Shown: positions 1-9,270, counted from the first letter of the stretch. The stretch is DNA of 64,000 nt from Candidatus Thiodiazotropha sp. (ex Epidulcina cf. delphinae) (GCA_025656455.1 JAHXHS010000021.1:21044-85043); one strand, 5' to 3'. Made by a program: numbers and translations. The notes: a model not told the origin generated them from the letters alone.

Positions 1-2
1 GG

Positions 3-275
3 CGGATGGTCGACCTGGTCTTCAAGCAGCACAACGCCAACTACAACGTCACCCTCGAGGCGGGCGGATGGGAGGTGATCAAAAAGTATGTGGAGATCGG
101 TCTGGGTATCTCCATCGTCACGGATGTCTGCCTCACCGGTGAAGAGCGGATAGCCACCATCCCCCTGGGCGAATACTTTCCCGACAGGAGTTATGGCATT
201 GTGCTGCGCCGAGGCAAGTTCCTCTCCCCCCAGGCCAAGCGCTTTCTTGAAATTGTCAAAGAGGTGTTCAAATAG
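3..275 (+). CDS. LysR-family transcriptional regulator, C-terminal fragment (cut by window edge)
   Basis: The frame is open to the left edge, so only the last 90 or so residues are visible. They match the end of a LysR substrate-binding domain: GGWEVIKKYVEIGLGISIVTD is the usual effector-domain segment that follows the domain hinge, and the protein ends in a short helix, as CysB/Cbl-type members do. The DNA-binding helix-turn-helix lies outside the window. The ligand cannot be told from this fragment; a CysB-like sulfur-assimilation regulator is possible but unproven. A sigma-54 activator gene begins 61 bases downstream on the same strand. Confidence 0.8.
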   Translation, partial: RMVDLVFKQHNANYNVTLEAGGWEVIKKYVEIGLGISIVTDVCLTGEERIATIPLGEYFPDRSYGIVLRRGKFLSPQAKRFLEIVKEVFK

Positions 276-336
276 AGAAGCTTGTTCCCATGGCATTTTC
301 CACAGCAAGCAAACTGTTTTACAATAGGACCGGTTC

Positions 337-1293
337 ATGTCGGAGATCGCTATGTTAGGAAAAGCCCCGGAATTTCAGACCTTGCTGCGCGCCATGCGTA
401 TCGTGTCCGCCACTGACGCCACCGTCCTGGTGACGGGTGAGAGCGGTACGGGCAAAGAACTGCTGGCTCAGGCCCTGCATAAGAACAGCCGACGACGGGA
501 CAAGCCCTTCATCACCGTCAATTGCGCCGCACTGCCCGTGCAACTGGCCGAGAGCGAACTCTTCGGTCATCGCAAGGGCGCCTTTACCGGGGCCTCCAGT
601 GACAGCATCGGTAAGGTGCAGGCCGCCCACGGCGGCACCCTGTTCCTGGACGAGATCGGCGAGTTGTCGGTGGCGGTGCAGGCAAAGCTGTTGCGTTTCC
701 TGGAGACCGGGGAGTGTCAAACAGTGGGTTGCGCCACCAATCAATGCGTCGATGTGCGGGTCATCGCCGCTACCAACCGGGATCTCTCCCGCTCCATCGA
801 TGACGGGACCTTCCGCCGGGATCTCTACTACCGCCTGCATGTGGTGCCGCTGGAGTTGCCGCCCTTGCGTCAGCGTTCCGGCGATGTGGAGCTGTTGCTA
901 AAGGGGCTGACAACCGAACTTGCCTCGAATTACGATCTGCGCCCGCCGGTCTATGGCAAATCGGTATTGAAGCTGCTGAACGGCTACCACTGGCCCGGCA
1001 ATGTACGGGAGTTGAAGAATTTTTCGGAACGCATGTTGATCCTTTTTTCAGGGCGCAAAGTCGAGATCGAAAATCTGCCTCGTGAGTTTCGCATGGCACC
1101 CAGCCAGCGAATCTCTGCGAATGACCGCTTCGTATTGCCGGAACAGGGGTTGAGCATGGATGAACTGGAGGCCAGCCTGATCGAGCAAGCACTGAGAAAA
1201 GCCCTGGGGAATCGCAGCAAAGCCGCTCGATTACTGGGGCTCACCCGAGACACCCTGCTCTATCGGATCAAAAAATACGCCATAGAGTGCTAG
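337..1293 (+). CDS. Sigma-54-dependent activator without sensory domain (PspF-like architecture)
   Basis: A 318-residue protein that starts almost directly with a sigma-54 AAA+ domain. Walker A GESGTGKE is at about residues 34-41, the sigma-54 contact loop GAFTGA at about 81-86 and Walker B TLFLDEIGEL at about 101-110. The C-terminus is a Fis-type helix-turn-helix (NRSKAARLLGLTRDTLLYRI). There is no receiver, PAS or GAF domain, as in PspF, so activity must be set by a partner protein or by expression level. An AGGA ribosome site lies 8 bases before the ATG. Targets are unknown: no clear -24/-12 sigma-54 promoter was recognised nearby, and no psp genes are adjacent. The AAA+ and HTH assignments are firm. 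Confidence 0.93.
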   Translation: MSEIAMLGKAPEFQTLLRAMRIVSATDATVLVTGESGTGKELLAQALHKNSRRRDKPFITVNCAALPVQLAESELFGHRKGAFTGASSDSIGKVQAAHGGTLFLDEIGELSVAVQAKLLRFLETGECQTVGCATNQCVDVRVIAATNRDLSRSIDDGTFRRDLYYRLHVVPLELPPLRQRSGDVELLLKGLTTELASNYDLRPPVYGKSVLKLLNGYHWPGNVRELKNFSERMLILFSGRKVEIENLPREFRMAPSQRISANDRFVLPEQGLSMDELEASLIEQALRKALGNRSKAARLLGLTRDTLLYRIKKYAIEC

Positions 1294-1323
1294 TGTGGTG
1301 TAACGTATAAACTGTACCAATCA

Positions 1324-1525
1324 GAGGCCCGTCAATGCCTCAAGACCAGGTGCAGCGCGCAGGCAATGGCAGCGCCCTTGTCAAGCGCTGCAACGCAGGA
1401 TTGAGGCATTGACGGGCCTCCCTTCGGGCGAGACGCTAAGCCGTCATCTGCGTTGTTGCGTTGCTTGGAAAGGGCGCGCCATTCCCTGCGCCACGCGCCT
1501 AGCAGCTAACGGCTTAGCGTCTCGC
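1324..1525. repeat. Two adjacent long hairpin repeats
   Basis: Two back-to-back inverted repeats fill the gap after the sigma-54 activator. The first has perfect 20-base arms at 1324-1343 and 1401-1420 (GAGGCCCGTCAATGCCTCAA and its complement). The second has perfect 17-base arms at 1428-1444 and 1509-1525. The inner parts of the two hairpins resemble each other in opposite orientation (both carry AATGG near CGCCC, and GCAACGCAG or its complement), so the pair may be two inverted copies of one unit. There is no T-run typical of a terminator. It is probably a dispersed non-coding repeat; copy number elsewhere is unknown. Confidence 0.75.
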
Positions 1526-1587
1526 TGATATCAGCAATTAGTATGAGACACTACACTAGGCAGAGAGGTGCCCCGCCGTGCACAGCA

Positions 1588-2220
1588 TCAATAGATGCGG
1601 AAACCGCCATGGCGTCTGCGGCTGCGGAAGTCGAACAGCACAATGCCGGCCGTGATGCCGAGGATAAAGGCAACCGCTGTGGCGATCAGTCCCCAATTCA
1701 GCGGAATCGCTCGTTCCTGACCGCTTTGGCGACGACGCAGGGCCTCGTTCTCCTGTTGGACCTTGTCCAATGCAGCCACCACGCTTTCGGCATTCTTCAA
1801 CTGTCCCTGCAACTCGGCATTGGCCTGCTCTTCCTGGTGCTTGATGTTCGCCAATTCCGCCTTAACGCTCTTCAGTTGGGCGGTCTTTTCATGCACGGCG
1901 TTGTTCAGGGTTTCGTTCTGCTGCTGAAGCTCCATAAGCTGCGCCCGAGCAGGCTTATCCTTGATAAGAAACCCCGCCTTGGTCCAGCCCTCGATCCCCT
2001 CTTGGGTGCGCACCTTTGCAAACAACCCCTCCTCCTCCAGGAGTTCGAGTTCCGTGCCGCTATTGAGACGTTGCAATAGCTTTCCTTTGGAGTTGATCAG
2101 CTCGTGCAGGGAGAGTTGGAGTTCATCCGTGACGTAACGTATCTCAGCAGCCGCGGAAAGGCCGCAACCGATCAGGCAGATCCCCAGAAAGCAAAATTTG
2201 TAGTATTTCATCCAATCCAT
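1588..2220 (-). CDS. SH3-domain/coiled-coil membrane protein (TIGR04211-like)
   Basis: A 210-residue protein with an N-terminal signal sequence (residues about 8-25) and a bacterial SH3-like domain at about 28-90 (IRYVTDELQLSLHELINS... EGIEGWTKAGFL). A long heptad-rich coiled coil follows at about 95-165, then one membrane segment near 172-192 with a basic tail (FRSRRRHGG). The order SH3, coiled coil, C-terminal membrane anchor is that of the TIGR04211/YgiM family of envelope proteins. The precise role is unknown; SH3b domains of this type are thought to bind cell-wall or envelope ligands. An alternative start is the ATG at 2211. It is convergent with nothing and divergent from the small exported protein at 2488. 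Confidence 0.85.
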   Translation of the reverse strand: MDWMKYYKFCFLGICLIGCGLSAAAEIRYVTDELQLSLHELINSKGKLLQRLNSGTELELLEEEGLFAKVRTQEGIEGWTKAGFLIKDKPARAQLMELQQQNETLNNAVHEKTAQLKSVKAELANIKHQEEQANAELQGQLKNAESVVAALDKVQQENEALRRRQSGQERAIPLNWGLIATAVAFILGITAGIVLFDFRSRRRHGGFRIY

Positions 2221-2282
2221 CTTGCGGAGTTACCGCCTCCAACTAAAAAAGGGAGGATTAGTGAGGATATCGAATAGATCGC

Positions 2283-2300
2283 CTGTGTACTAGTACACAG
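2283..2300. promoter_or_regulatory. Perfect 18-base palindrome in a divergent promoter region
   Basis: CTGTGTACTAGTACACAG is a perfect 18-base palindrome with no spacer. It lies between the divergently transcribed SH3 protein (start 2220) and the small exported protein (start 2488). The form and position fit a dimeric repressor or activator site, but the cognate regulator is not identifiable. Confidence 0.45.
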
Positions 2301-2487
2301 TATCCCGCCGAAACGATATTGAATATGATCGAGGTCTCAGTTTTCGGCCCTGCCGGGCGACAGACGCGGCTGGGATTTCCTGAGTGATCCACACTCGATT
2401 CCTTCCGCGGCATTCAGTCTATGTTCAGCCTTGACCGCTTAACCTGTAGTTGTGTTTAACCACTCAACGGGAACAGGAGAAGCCAAT

Positions 2488-2892
2488 ATGAAACCGCTTC
2501 GTGCAACACTAATCGCCGCTTCGCTCTCTCTCTTTCTGGCCATGCCGGCAGTCGCTGACCGCGGTGACAAGCACTACTACGGCGACAACAAGATGGAGCA
2601 TAAGATCGGCAAACGACTGGGCCGGCAATACCACAGGATCGAGCATGGCATCGACAGGGATCGGCTGACCTACAAAGAGGCCAGGATCCTCAAAAAGAGA
2701 CTCCGTAAGATTCGTAGGCTCTCAAGGGAATATCGGGAGGATGGCTATCTTTCGCGTAAGGAGTTTCGTCGTTTGACCCGGAAATTAGACAATAACAGCG
2801 ATCTGATCCAAGCGTTCATACACAACGGCATAGAGCGTTATGTTATCTATCACGACAAATATGCGAAGAACCGGGATCGTTGGGAATATTGA
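2488..2892 (+). CDS. Small exported basic protein of unknown function
   Basis: The ATG at 2488 is preferred over the upstream in-frame 2452 because ACAGGAGA sits 8-10 bases before it and it opens directly on a signal peptide (LIAASLSLFLAMPAVA, cleavage after about residue 23). The mature 110 or so residues are rich in Arg, Lys and Tyr. They carry two helix pairs that look like repeats: RLTYKEARILKKRLRKIRRL and YLSRKEFRRLTRKLDNNS, each with a turn followed by a basic helix. The pattern loosely recalls EF-hand-like small periplasmic proteins but lacks a clear calcium loop. Function unknown. It is followed at once by the convergent hybrid kinase gene. Confidence 0.75.
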   Translation: MKPLRATLIAASLSLFLAMPAVADRGDKHYYGDNKMEHKIGKRLGRQYHRIEHGIDRDRLTYKEARILKKRLRKIRRLSREYREDGYLSRKEFRRLTRKLDNNSDLIQAFIHNGIERYVIYHDKYAKNRDRWEY

Positions 2893-2895
2893 TGG

Positions 2896-5262
2896 CTACT
2901 CAGGCTTGATCGGACCAGAGTTCAAACGGTGAAATATTTCATAAAAACGGCTGATCTGGCTTAGGATGGCGGAGACACTTGCGTCGATTTGCGCCACCGG
3001 CGGGGGATCCAGCTTCAAGATCTCCTTGAGGCGCATGGCCTCGGTGTGGAGTTGTGATGCGCCACTGCTGCCGGCGGAGCCTGCAAGTTTGTGCATTGCC
3101 TGGTAAAGGGCAGGGTAGTCGGCGTTGGAGTGAGCTTCCCGTATGGCGGCTTCATTGCCCGGTAACATGGTTAAGAACTCCTTGAGGATCAGTTTGGCTG
3201 TGTGTTCGTCTCCGCCCACGGTTGCGAGGGCTGTTTCATGATCGTAAACCGGCAACTCATTTTCCCTGTCAGTTCCCTGTCGGGTCGAGTTGTCTTGGTA
3301 GTGAATGTCGGCGCACCACTTGGCAATCATGGCATAGAGTTGTTCCGGGAAGTATGGCTTGGCCAGCAGGTCATTCATCCCGGCCTCTATCACTTCCCGG
3401 CGTTTTTGCGGCAAGACATGGGCGGTGACGGCAATGATCGGCGTCTTTTCGGCGCCGCTGTGGGGCTGGCGCAGCAGTCGGGTTGCCTCGATTCCGCTCA
3501 TCTCCGGCATCTCCAGGTCCATCAGGATGAAATCAAACGACTGGCTGGCGATCTGCTCTAGCGCCTCGACGGCGCTTTGCACCGCCACTACGTCCGCGCT
3601 CTCGTTGATGAGCAGGGTTTTGGCCAGCATCAGATTGACGGTGCTGTCATCGACCACCAGGATGGCCTTGCTGGCGAGAAGCGACCCAGGTTTGCCCATA
3701 TGCGGTATTTTCTGAACCGGATTTTTGTCAGAGTAGGGGTTGACCCAGGGCGCATCTGCCATGCTCTCTCCCTTCGGCAGGTCCAGGCGAACCAGGGTGG
3801 TAAAGGTTGAACCCTCTCCGGGGATGCTGGATAGGGTGACCTCACCATCCATCATGTAGACCAATCGTTGGGCAATCACCAGTCCGAGGCCGGTGCCGCC
3901 GTAATGCCGGGTGATCGAGCCGTCACATTGCTGGAAGGGCTGGAACAGTTGCGCCTGCTGTTCGGGGGTGATGCCTATGCCGGTGTCGCGCACGGTGATG
4001 CGCAGAGTGATCCGGCGATTCTCCTGTGACTCCTTTTTGATACTGATGGCGACCTGTCCTTTGTCGGTAAACTTTATCGCATTGCCGACCAGGTTGATCA
4101 GCACTTGTCGAAGTCGCGCCGGATCGCCGAACAGCACCGGGGGAACGTCATGGGCCACGTAAGTCGTCAGCTCCAGCCCCTTGTCCAGGGCCTTTGGGGT
4201 AAAAAGGACGCGCACGCCGTCTATCAGCGCCTCGAGGACGAAGTTACTGCACTCCAGGTTGACCTTGCCTGCCTCCATCTTCGAGAAATCGAGAATGTCA
4301 TCGATGATGTCGAGCAGACTGCTGGCTGAACTGGTGATGATGCGGACATAGTCGCGCTGTTGCTCGTTGAGGTCAGTCTTCTCCAGTAGACTGGTAAAAC
4401 CGATCACGCCGCTCATGGGAGTGCGGATCTCATGGCTCATGGTGGCAAGGAAATCACTCTTCGCCTGACTGGCGGCTTCAGCCCCTTCTTTAGCCCATTC
4501 CAGCTCCCGGGTCCGTTCCGCCACCAGATGCTCCAGGTCCTGGTGGTAAGCGTTCAGTTCACGGTCGTAGGTCTGGATCCGGTCGAGCATGATGTTGAAG
4601 CCGTCCACCAGGGTGCCCAGTTCGTCATTACTGATGCGTTCGGCCCGGCGGCCGAAGTCCCGCTTGGCGGCTACCGCTTCCATGGTGTCGAGCAGTTGTC
4701 GCACCGGCACCGAGACCACGCGTTGAAAACGGCTGGAAAGGAGTAGCGCGAACAGCATGGAGACAATGAATACCCCCAGCACCAGGAGGGATTGCTGGAC
4801 CAGTGCTGAACGCGCCCGGCTCATGTCGCCGACGATGCGGAAATAACCGATCGATTCTCCATCCAGAATAATGGGTTCTTCGACCGCGACCCAGCCGAAA
4901 TAGAACTCGTTCAGCGCCTCCTTCCTGCCTACCTCCCCTACGGCCTCGAAATGGGGGGAGCGGTACTCGGCGAAGATCTTGCCGCCCCGGCGGAGAATGC
5001 TGGCCCGGACCACGTCATTCTGGGTGGAGAGCGTGGCGAGGATATCGGCCGCTGTCTGTTGGTCGTGGAAAGCGAGAGCGGCGCTGCTGTTGGCCCCGAG
5101 CAGCGTGGCCAAGGCCTGCAGGCGAGTGGCGGCCTCGCCCCGGGCGGACTTTATTTCGACCACCATGAACAGGAACAGGCTAAGCAGCAGCACCGACGCG
5201 GCGGTAGCCAGGATGATGGCTTCCAGCTTCTGCTTTATGGAGGCGTTACGCAGCAGCTTCAT
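2896..5262 (-). CDS. Hybrid sensor histidine kinase with CHASE8-like sensor, receiver and Hpt domains
   Basis: A 788-residue inner-membrane kinase. Membrane segment 1 (about 14-36) and segment 2 (about 153-177) bracket a periplasmic domain that resembles the CHASE8 sensor of YfiN ([20 protein letters not shown]). Then come a HAMP linker (about 178-235), the HisKA H-box [10 protein letters not shown] near 277, an HATPase domain with [12 protein letters not shown], a receiver domain with phospho-acceptor in [13 protein letters not shown], and a C-terminal Hpt domain with [12 protein letters not shown]. This is a full phosphorelay of the BarA type. The start overlaps the stop of the upstream YfiR gene by 4 bases, so the two are translationally coupled. 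By analogy with YfiR-YfiN, YfiR may gate this kinase. The output regulator is not in the window. Confidence 0.95.
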   Translation of the reverse strand: MKLLRNASIKQKLEAIILATAASVLLLSLFLFMVVEIKSARGEAATRLQALATLLGANSSAALAFHDQQTAADILATLSTQNDVVRASILRRGGKIFAEYRSPHFEAVGEVGRKEALNEFYFGWVAVEEPIILDGESIGYFRIVGDMSRARSALVQQSLLVLGVFIVSMLFALLLSSRFQRVVSVPVRQLLDTMEAVAAKRDFGRRAERISNDELGTLVDGFNIMLDRIQTYDRELNAYHQDLEHLVAERTRELEWAKEGAEAASQAKSDFLATMSHEIRTPMSGVIGFTSLLEKTDLNEQQRDYVRIITSSASSLLDIIDDILDFSKMEAGKVNLECSNFVLEALIDGVRVLFTPKALDKGLELTTYVAHDVPPVLFGDPARLRQVLINLVGNAIKFTDKGQVAISIKKESQENRRITLRITVRDTGIGITPEQQAQLFQPFQQCDGSITRHYGGTGLGLVIAQRLVYMMDGEVTLSSIPGEGSTFTTLVRLDLPKGESMADAPWVNPYSDKNPVQKIPHMGKPGSLLASKAILVVDDSTVNLMLAKTLLINESADVVAVQSAVEALEQIASQSFDFILMDLEMPEMSGIEATRLLRQPHSGAEKTPIIAVTAHVLPQKRREVIEAGMNDLLAKPYFPEQLYAMIAKWCADIHYQDNSTRQGTDRENELPVYDHETALATVGGDEHTAKLILKEFLTMLPGNEAAIREAHSNADYPALYQAMHKLAGSAGSSGASQLHTEAMRLKEILKLDPPPVAQIDASVSAILSQISRFYEIFHRLNSGPIKPE

Positions 5263-5819
5263 TGTTTATCCTCGTGTCCGACCACTCGGGCCAGGTTGAG
5301 TAGACGGGAGCTGAGCTCTAAACCCGCTTCACGGGCGACACGCAAGTTAATGATAAAACGGACCCGGCCGTCTTTGCGGTAGAGTTCGACGATCCCTCCT
5401 GAGTGCGCGAATTGAGGCAGTTCACTGACTGTCAGGACCGGTTCGCCACGCAAGGACTCAATGATCTCATCATAGTGTCCCTGCATGGAGGCGGCGATGT
5501 AAAGTACTTGGCAGCTACCCGGAATCAGGCTATCCGCATGCGGCCGGATGGTTACCGGACGGCCCTTGATCGTTTTGCCGCTGAGCCGTTCAAGCTCATC
5601 TACCAGTTTATCATCTCCCACGGAGCAGAAGGTCAGTGGAGCATTTTTACCTCTCCAAATGCTATCCGGCCAGCGGGTGAACTTGGCGAAATTGTATATA
5701 AAGGCTGCCTTGAGCAGGCTACCCTCCTCTTTTGAGTCCTGGGCGATGGCGCCCGGCAATGCACTGGTGAGCAGGCAAAGCGCGGCGCATATCAACAACC
5801 TTGTCGTCACTTGTCTCAA
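5259..5819 (-). CDS. YfiR family protein (DUF4154), periplasmic
   Basis: A 186-residue exported protein: signal peptide to about residue 26, then a DUF4154/YfiR domain beginning [20 protein letters not shown] and ending with the typical [20 protein letters not shown] segment. In Pseudomonas, YfiR is the periplasmic brake on the diguanylate cyclase YfiN. Here the downstream partner is a hybrid kinase with a YfiN-like periplasmic domain, so YfiR probably controls the kinase. The start is TTG at 5819, with AGGA 6 bases upstream; that ribosome site overlaps the stop codon of a 41-codon ORF, which suggests coupling. The upstream operon partner is a TonB-dependent receptor. Confidence 0.92.
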   Translation of the reverse strand: MRQVTTRLLICAALCLLTSALPGAIAQDSKEEGSLLKAAFIYNFAKFTRWPDSIWRGKNAPLTFCSVGDDKLVDELERLSGKTIKGRPVTIRPHADSLIPGSCQVLYIAASMQGHYDEIIESLRGEPVLTVSELPQFAHSGGIVELYRKDGRVRFIINLRVAREAGLELSSRLLNLARVVGHEDKQ

Positions 5820-5827
5820 TCCGGTTC

Positions 5828-5953
5828 CTAGAAAACGATGCTATTGAACGGTGTCCCATCTGTGGAGTGAGGGCTACGGATCCTGTGACGATAACCGTAG
5901 CGGTGGCGCCGTTCGGCGGCATTCAGCCTGACTGTCCCTAGTGTATTTTGCAT
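5828..5953 (-). CDS. Possible 41-residue coupling ORF between TonB receptor and yfiR
   Basis: This ATG is preceded by a strong AGGAGG with a 9-base spacer, far better than the ribosome site of yfiR itself. The frame runs 41 codons and stops with TAG at 5830-5828, inside the yfiR ribosome site and 8 bases before the yfiR TTG. The product (MQNTLGTVRLNAAERRHRYG...) is Arg/His-rich with no signal peptide or domain I recognise. It may be a leader whose translation opens the weak yfiR start, a small protein, or the end of a truncated gene. Low certainty that the peptide itself matters; the ribosome site is clear. Confidence 0.4.
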   Translation of the reverse strand: MQNTLGTVRLNAAERRHRYGYRHRIRSPHSTDGTPFNSIVF

Positions 5954-5975
5954 CGGTGTGTTCCTCCTGACCGTT

Positions 5976-8063
5976 CTATTTCGGCAAATCGTCCGTAAAC
6001 TTATAGCGTATTTCCGCATAATAACTGCGTTCCGGCAGCGGTAGATCATTGGGGACAGAGGAGCCGGTATGTTCCCGCGCATCTTTGTCGAACATATTGC
6101 GCACCGAAGCGGCAAACTCCCAGTTACCCAGTCCTGTAAAGCGAACGGTGGCGTCCGCAACAAAATAGTCATCGAGCGAAGACCTCTCGTCTCTGCTGCT
6201 TCTAAAGCGTTTGCCAACCCAGTTGGCCTGCAGGTTCAGGTTCCAGTCAGGCAGGAAATGCCAGTCCGCACGCAGATAGGCGTCCTTTTTTGGTTCATCA
6301 ACGGCGCGGAATTCATTATCGTCAGGATCGCGGAGGGTGTAGTTACCGGAAATCCTCAGATCTTTCATTGCCTGCCAGCGGGCTTCCAGTTCAATGCCGC
6401 GAATCGTGTGTTCACCGACATTCCGATATTGTTGTTTCGGCAGTCCCGAAACGGTGCTGGCGCGTATGAAGTCGGATTGTTGAAAGCGGTAGAGGTTGAG
6501 AGCCAGATTCAGGTCCTTGTCGACCAGGTAAGAGAAGGTGAGTTCCAATGTCTTGGAGCGCTCCGGCTCAAGGTCTGGATTCGGGAGGGTGAATGAGGTT
6601 TCGGTGAACAGCTCCAGAAAAGAAGGGGGGCGGAAGGCGCGGCCGTACATCAGTTTTGTGGTGAGCTTATCGGTGCTTTGCCAGACCAACGCCAAACGCG
6701 GGTTTAGTGTATTGCCGAAGTCGGAATAGTGATCGTATCGCACCCCGGCGGTCAGCTCCCACTCGTCGGAGAGGGTTGCCACATCCTGTAGAAAAAGATA
6801 GCGGATTTTGCGGGTTTTTTCCGGGGCAAAGGCATACGGCGTGTCGGAGACATCCACCAGCGGACCGCCGGGCGGCAGGGGATTCCCGTCCGGTCCGGTT
6901 CCCATATTGATATACTGCTCGGCATGGTATAGATCCTGCCAAGTATAGCCTATACCCAGCCGCAGGGAGTGGTTCTCAATGCCCCGGTATAGCGCGCTGG
7001 TCTCGAAAGCAAGCCGGCGTTCCGACGATCGTATCTGATTGAAGACGCCATTCGGATAGTCCCCGTTAAAGGCGCCGGGAGGGCGCTCCTGAAATCCATC
7101 CCCCGATGTGTAGTCGAGATCCTGATATTTCAGCTCTGCGTCTATCCCCCAATCTTTATGGAAATCGTCATTCAGATAGAGCAAGTCGATATTGAACCGG
7201 TTATCGCTTGCGCGGGTGACCGGGTCCAATACACCGGCGCCTGTGAGCCCTGTCTCAAGGTCGCTATGGCGCATATAGTCGACGTGAAGGCGCCAGTCCT
7301 GCTTGGCAACGGAGAAGCGAATATCCGCATTACGCCAGCCAAACTGGGCATTGCCGGGCGCAAGTGACGCATTGGTGCCCATGGCTTGGTCCTGGCGGGT
7401 TTGCGCATCAGTCTCAATATGCGGGTCATGGCCGTCGGTGCTGTATAACTCCATGGTTAAGCCCAGATCGAAACCATTCCAGTCACCTCCGTACTGCATC
7501 CAGCCGGTGCTGGTGTCAAAGCTGCCTTGGCGCACGCCCGCCTCAGAGTGCTTGATCTTTCCAGCAGTCTTGGTGATCACGTTGATTACGCCTGCCGATG
7601 CATCCGCACCGAACAGGGCGGAGCCGGGACCACGAATAATCTCAACCCGCTCAATCATGCTTGTCGGCAGCCCTTTCCAGAAAATACCGAATCCCCACAT
7701 CAAGTCTCTCATCGGTGTGCCGTTGACCATCAGCAACGTCTGGCTGGCGCTGGCCCCGCGAAACTGAACCAAGGGTCTGAAGGCGAATTGACTGGTCCTG
7801 ACATGAATGCCTGGCACACTTTCCAGTATTTCAGCAAGGTTGGTCGATCCGGTAGCCCTGATGTCATCCGCTGTGAGAACGGTGACCGCCGCCGGCGCTT
7901 TGGCGATCGTCTGTTTGGTGTCGGTGGAGATCGTGATCTCCAGAGCCATCAACTCCTCCAGACTCAATGAAAGGAAATGGTCTAACCTGTCATCAGTATC
8001 AGCGTGAGCTATAGAGGCGAGAAAATGGCCGATGAAGGCTATGATGAATTTGTTATTTATCAT
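5976..8063 (-). CDS. TonB-dependent outer-membrane receptor
   Basis: A 695-residue receptor with a signal peptide (cleavage near AHA-DTDD, residue 21), a plug domain (VTVLTADDIRATGSTNLAEIL, then VQFRGASASQTLLMVNG and ERVEIIRGPGSALFGADASAG) and a 22-strand barrel ending in an aromatic-rich strand (RSYYAEIRYKF). Such receptors take up iron chelates, cobalamin or other ligands; the substrate cannot be told. The mature N-terminus carries the LSLEELMALEITISTDTK segment common in receptors found beside sensor kinases. It is first in an operon with yfiR and a hybrid kinase, so it may deliver, or be regulated by, the signal sensed there. Confidence 0.95.
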   Translation of the reverse strand: MINNKFIIAFIGHFLASIAHADTDDRLDHFLSLSLEELMALEITISTDTKQTIAKAPAAVTVLTADDIRATGSTNLAEILESVPGIHVRTSQFAFRPLVQFRGASASQTLLMVNGTPMRDLMWGFGIFWKGLPTSMIERVEIIRGPGSALFGADASAGVINVITKTAGKIKHSEAGVRQGSFDTSTGWMQYGGDWNGFDLGLTMELYSTDGHDPHIETDAQTRQDQAMGTNASLAPGNAQFGWRNADIRFSVAKQDWRLHVDYMRHSDLETGLTGAGVLDPVTRASDNRFNIDLLYLNDDFHKDWGIDAELKYQDLDYTSGDGFQERPPGAFNGDYPNGVFNQIRSSERRLAFETSALYRGIENHSLRLGIGYTWQDLYHAEQYINMGTGPDGNPLPPGGPLVDVSDTPYAFAPEKTRKIRYLFLQDVATLSDEWELTAGVRYDHYSDFGNTLNPRLALVWQSTDKLTTKLMYGRAFRPPSFLELFTETSFTLPNPDLEPERSKTLELTFSYLVDKDLNLALNLYRFQQSDFIRASTVSGLPKQQYRNVGEHTIRGIELEARWQAMKDLRISGNYTLRDPDDNEFRAVDEPKKDAYLRADWHFLPDWNLNLQANWVGKRFRSSRDERSSLDDYFVADATVRFTGLGNWEFAASVRNMFDKDAREHTGSSVPNDLPLPERSYYAEIRYKFTDDLPK

Positions 8064-8164
8064 GATAAATATGGGAAAAAACGAGGCTGTCTGAAAGATT
8101 CTATGATCGTGAGTATGGCCGCCTCCATCTCCATTTGGCTAGCGGATGTGTGCAGAATAGCTGT

Positions 8165-8602
8165 CTATGCGTGGTGAGAGTCATGTGGGAAATCCTTTAA
8201 ACAGCAGCGCCCCGACGGGTTACTGGTTTCACATGAGCAAAGCCCGAGCTTTGTCTGTTCGATGATAAAGTCTTTTAGACCCGGATTGATCAGGGTGTCG
8301 GCCATGGTGATCCCGAAGCAGTAACAGACCAAAGCGTCGTTAGGTGCCTCTTTCATACCCGTCAGGGTGCGGATCTGCGATTTCAGGATAACCTCGCCGT
8401 CTTCGGAAAAGTAGACCACATCACACCCGGGATCCGCACAAAAATAGTAGTTGCGGTTATGGCTATGCCAGCGCCATGGCTGTTTTAGGTGATGCACAAG
8501 GGTTCTTACTGAGACATTGTGATACTCGATGCCGTTTTTCGGGCACCTGCGAGTGCTTGGAGGCACGGTATCGGTAGTGCCGGGGGAGCAGCAATCAACC
8601 AT
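8165..8602 (-). CDS. CopZ-like (2Fe-2S)/BFD-type and zinc-binding protein
   Basis: A 145-residue cytosolic protein with two cysteine-rich modules. The N-terminus has CCSP and CPKNG, then YYFCADPGCDVVYF, the zinc-binding half of CopZ-like chaperones. The C-terminus has VCYCFGITMADTL followed by CSCETSNPSGRCCL, the four-cysteine BFD-like [2Fe-2S] site. The same domain order occurs in Archaeoglobus CopZ, without its C-terminal HMA copper domain, so copper delivery is uncertain and a ferredoxin-like or Fe-S redox role is equally possible. No copper ATPase is adjacent. The nearest neighbours are the TonB receptor operon (same strand, downstream) and a gene-poor stretch upstream. Confidence 0.85.
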   Translation of the reverse strand: MVDCCSPGTTDTVPPSTRRCPKNGIEYHNVSVRTLVHHLKQPWRWHSHNRNYYFCADPGCDVVYFSEDGEVILKSQIRTLTGMKEAPNDALVCYCFGITMADTLINPGLKDFIIEQTKLGLCSCETSNPSGRCCLKDFPHDSHHA

Positions 8603-9270
8603 ACAATCCTTCCATTATCAAGTTGTCCATACGCGATGACCTCCAGTTTCCCTCAAAAAATAATGTATCTCTCAGTGCATGGAACTTTAACAATAATAGC
8701 CTACTCAATGCCATCATGGTCCTGGCAGGGTAGAGGCCCTTGCCATAGCCGTCCCTCTGTTTTGCCGGCAAACCAGTGGTTACTGAGGCCAAATCCTGTA
8801 TTGTTCAGCCTATCATCAACACCCGATCCGCTGCATAGGAAGTATATTTCTGAGTTTTCCAGCGCCTGCAATCCCGAAAATAGTGCTCATAAGGGTAGCA
8901 AAAATCTGGGCAAATGGCGGCCAGTATCACCTGGTTGCGATATAAATTCAAGTAAATCAATAGGTTATATGATTCAATCGACCTGAACTGCAGATTCGGG
9001 GCGAGATCGGCTAGCCTGCATTTTTCACCAGGATTCCATCCTTAGGTCCGTAATCGGTACATCCCTGTACCACTCCTTTGATTTTTGGAACAAGCTGGCT
9101 TCGCACCCCAAGGGTACTTCCTGCGGGGATTCGAGTCATTTGCGGGCCTCTGAAAACGTCAATACAGTATAGGACGCTACACTAGCTTTCGGATACGCTT
9201 CTCCAGGTCATTTCATCACCTGTCTTTGTTGAGGGTGATAATATCACCCAAAACCAGGTGGCCAAATAAA
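8603..9270. other. Gene-poor stretch between the CopZ-like gene and an orphan ORF
   Basis: No convincing coding region. Open frames at 8519-8986 (plus) and 8595-8792 (minus) lack ribosome sites or recognisable domains. A short hairpin GGTACA-TCCC-TGTACC lies at 9056-9071. The part from about 9000 to 9180 has the look of decayed mobile or repeat DNA but shows no transposase. It ends in a GACGCTACACTAG phrase similar to one at about 1547-1559. Confidence 0.5.

Noticed and set aside
8595..8792. 65-codon frame just upstream of, and overlapping, the CopZ-like gene
   Set aside because: No ribosome site or domain; the overlap of 8 bases alone is not evidence.
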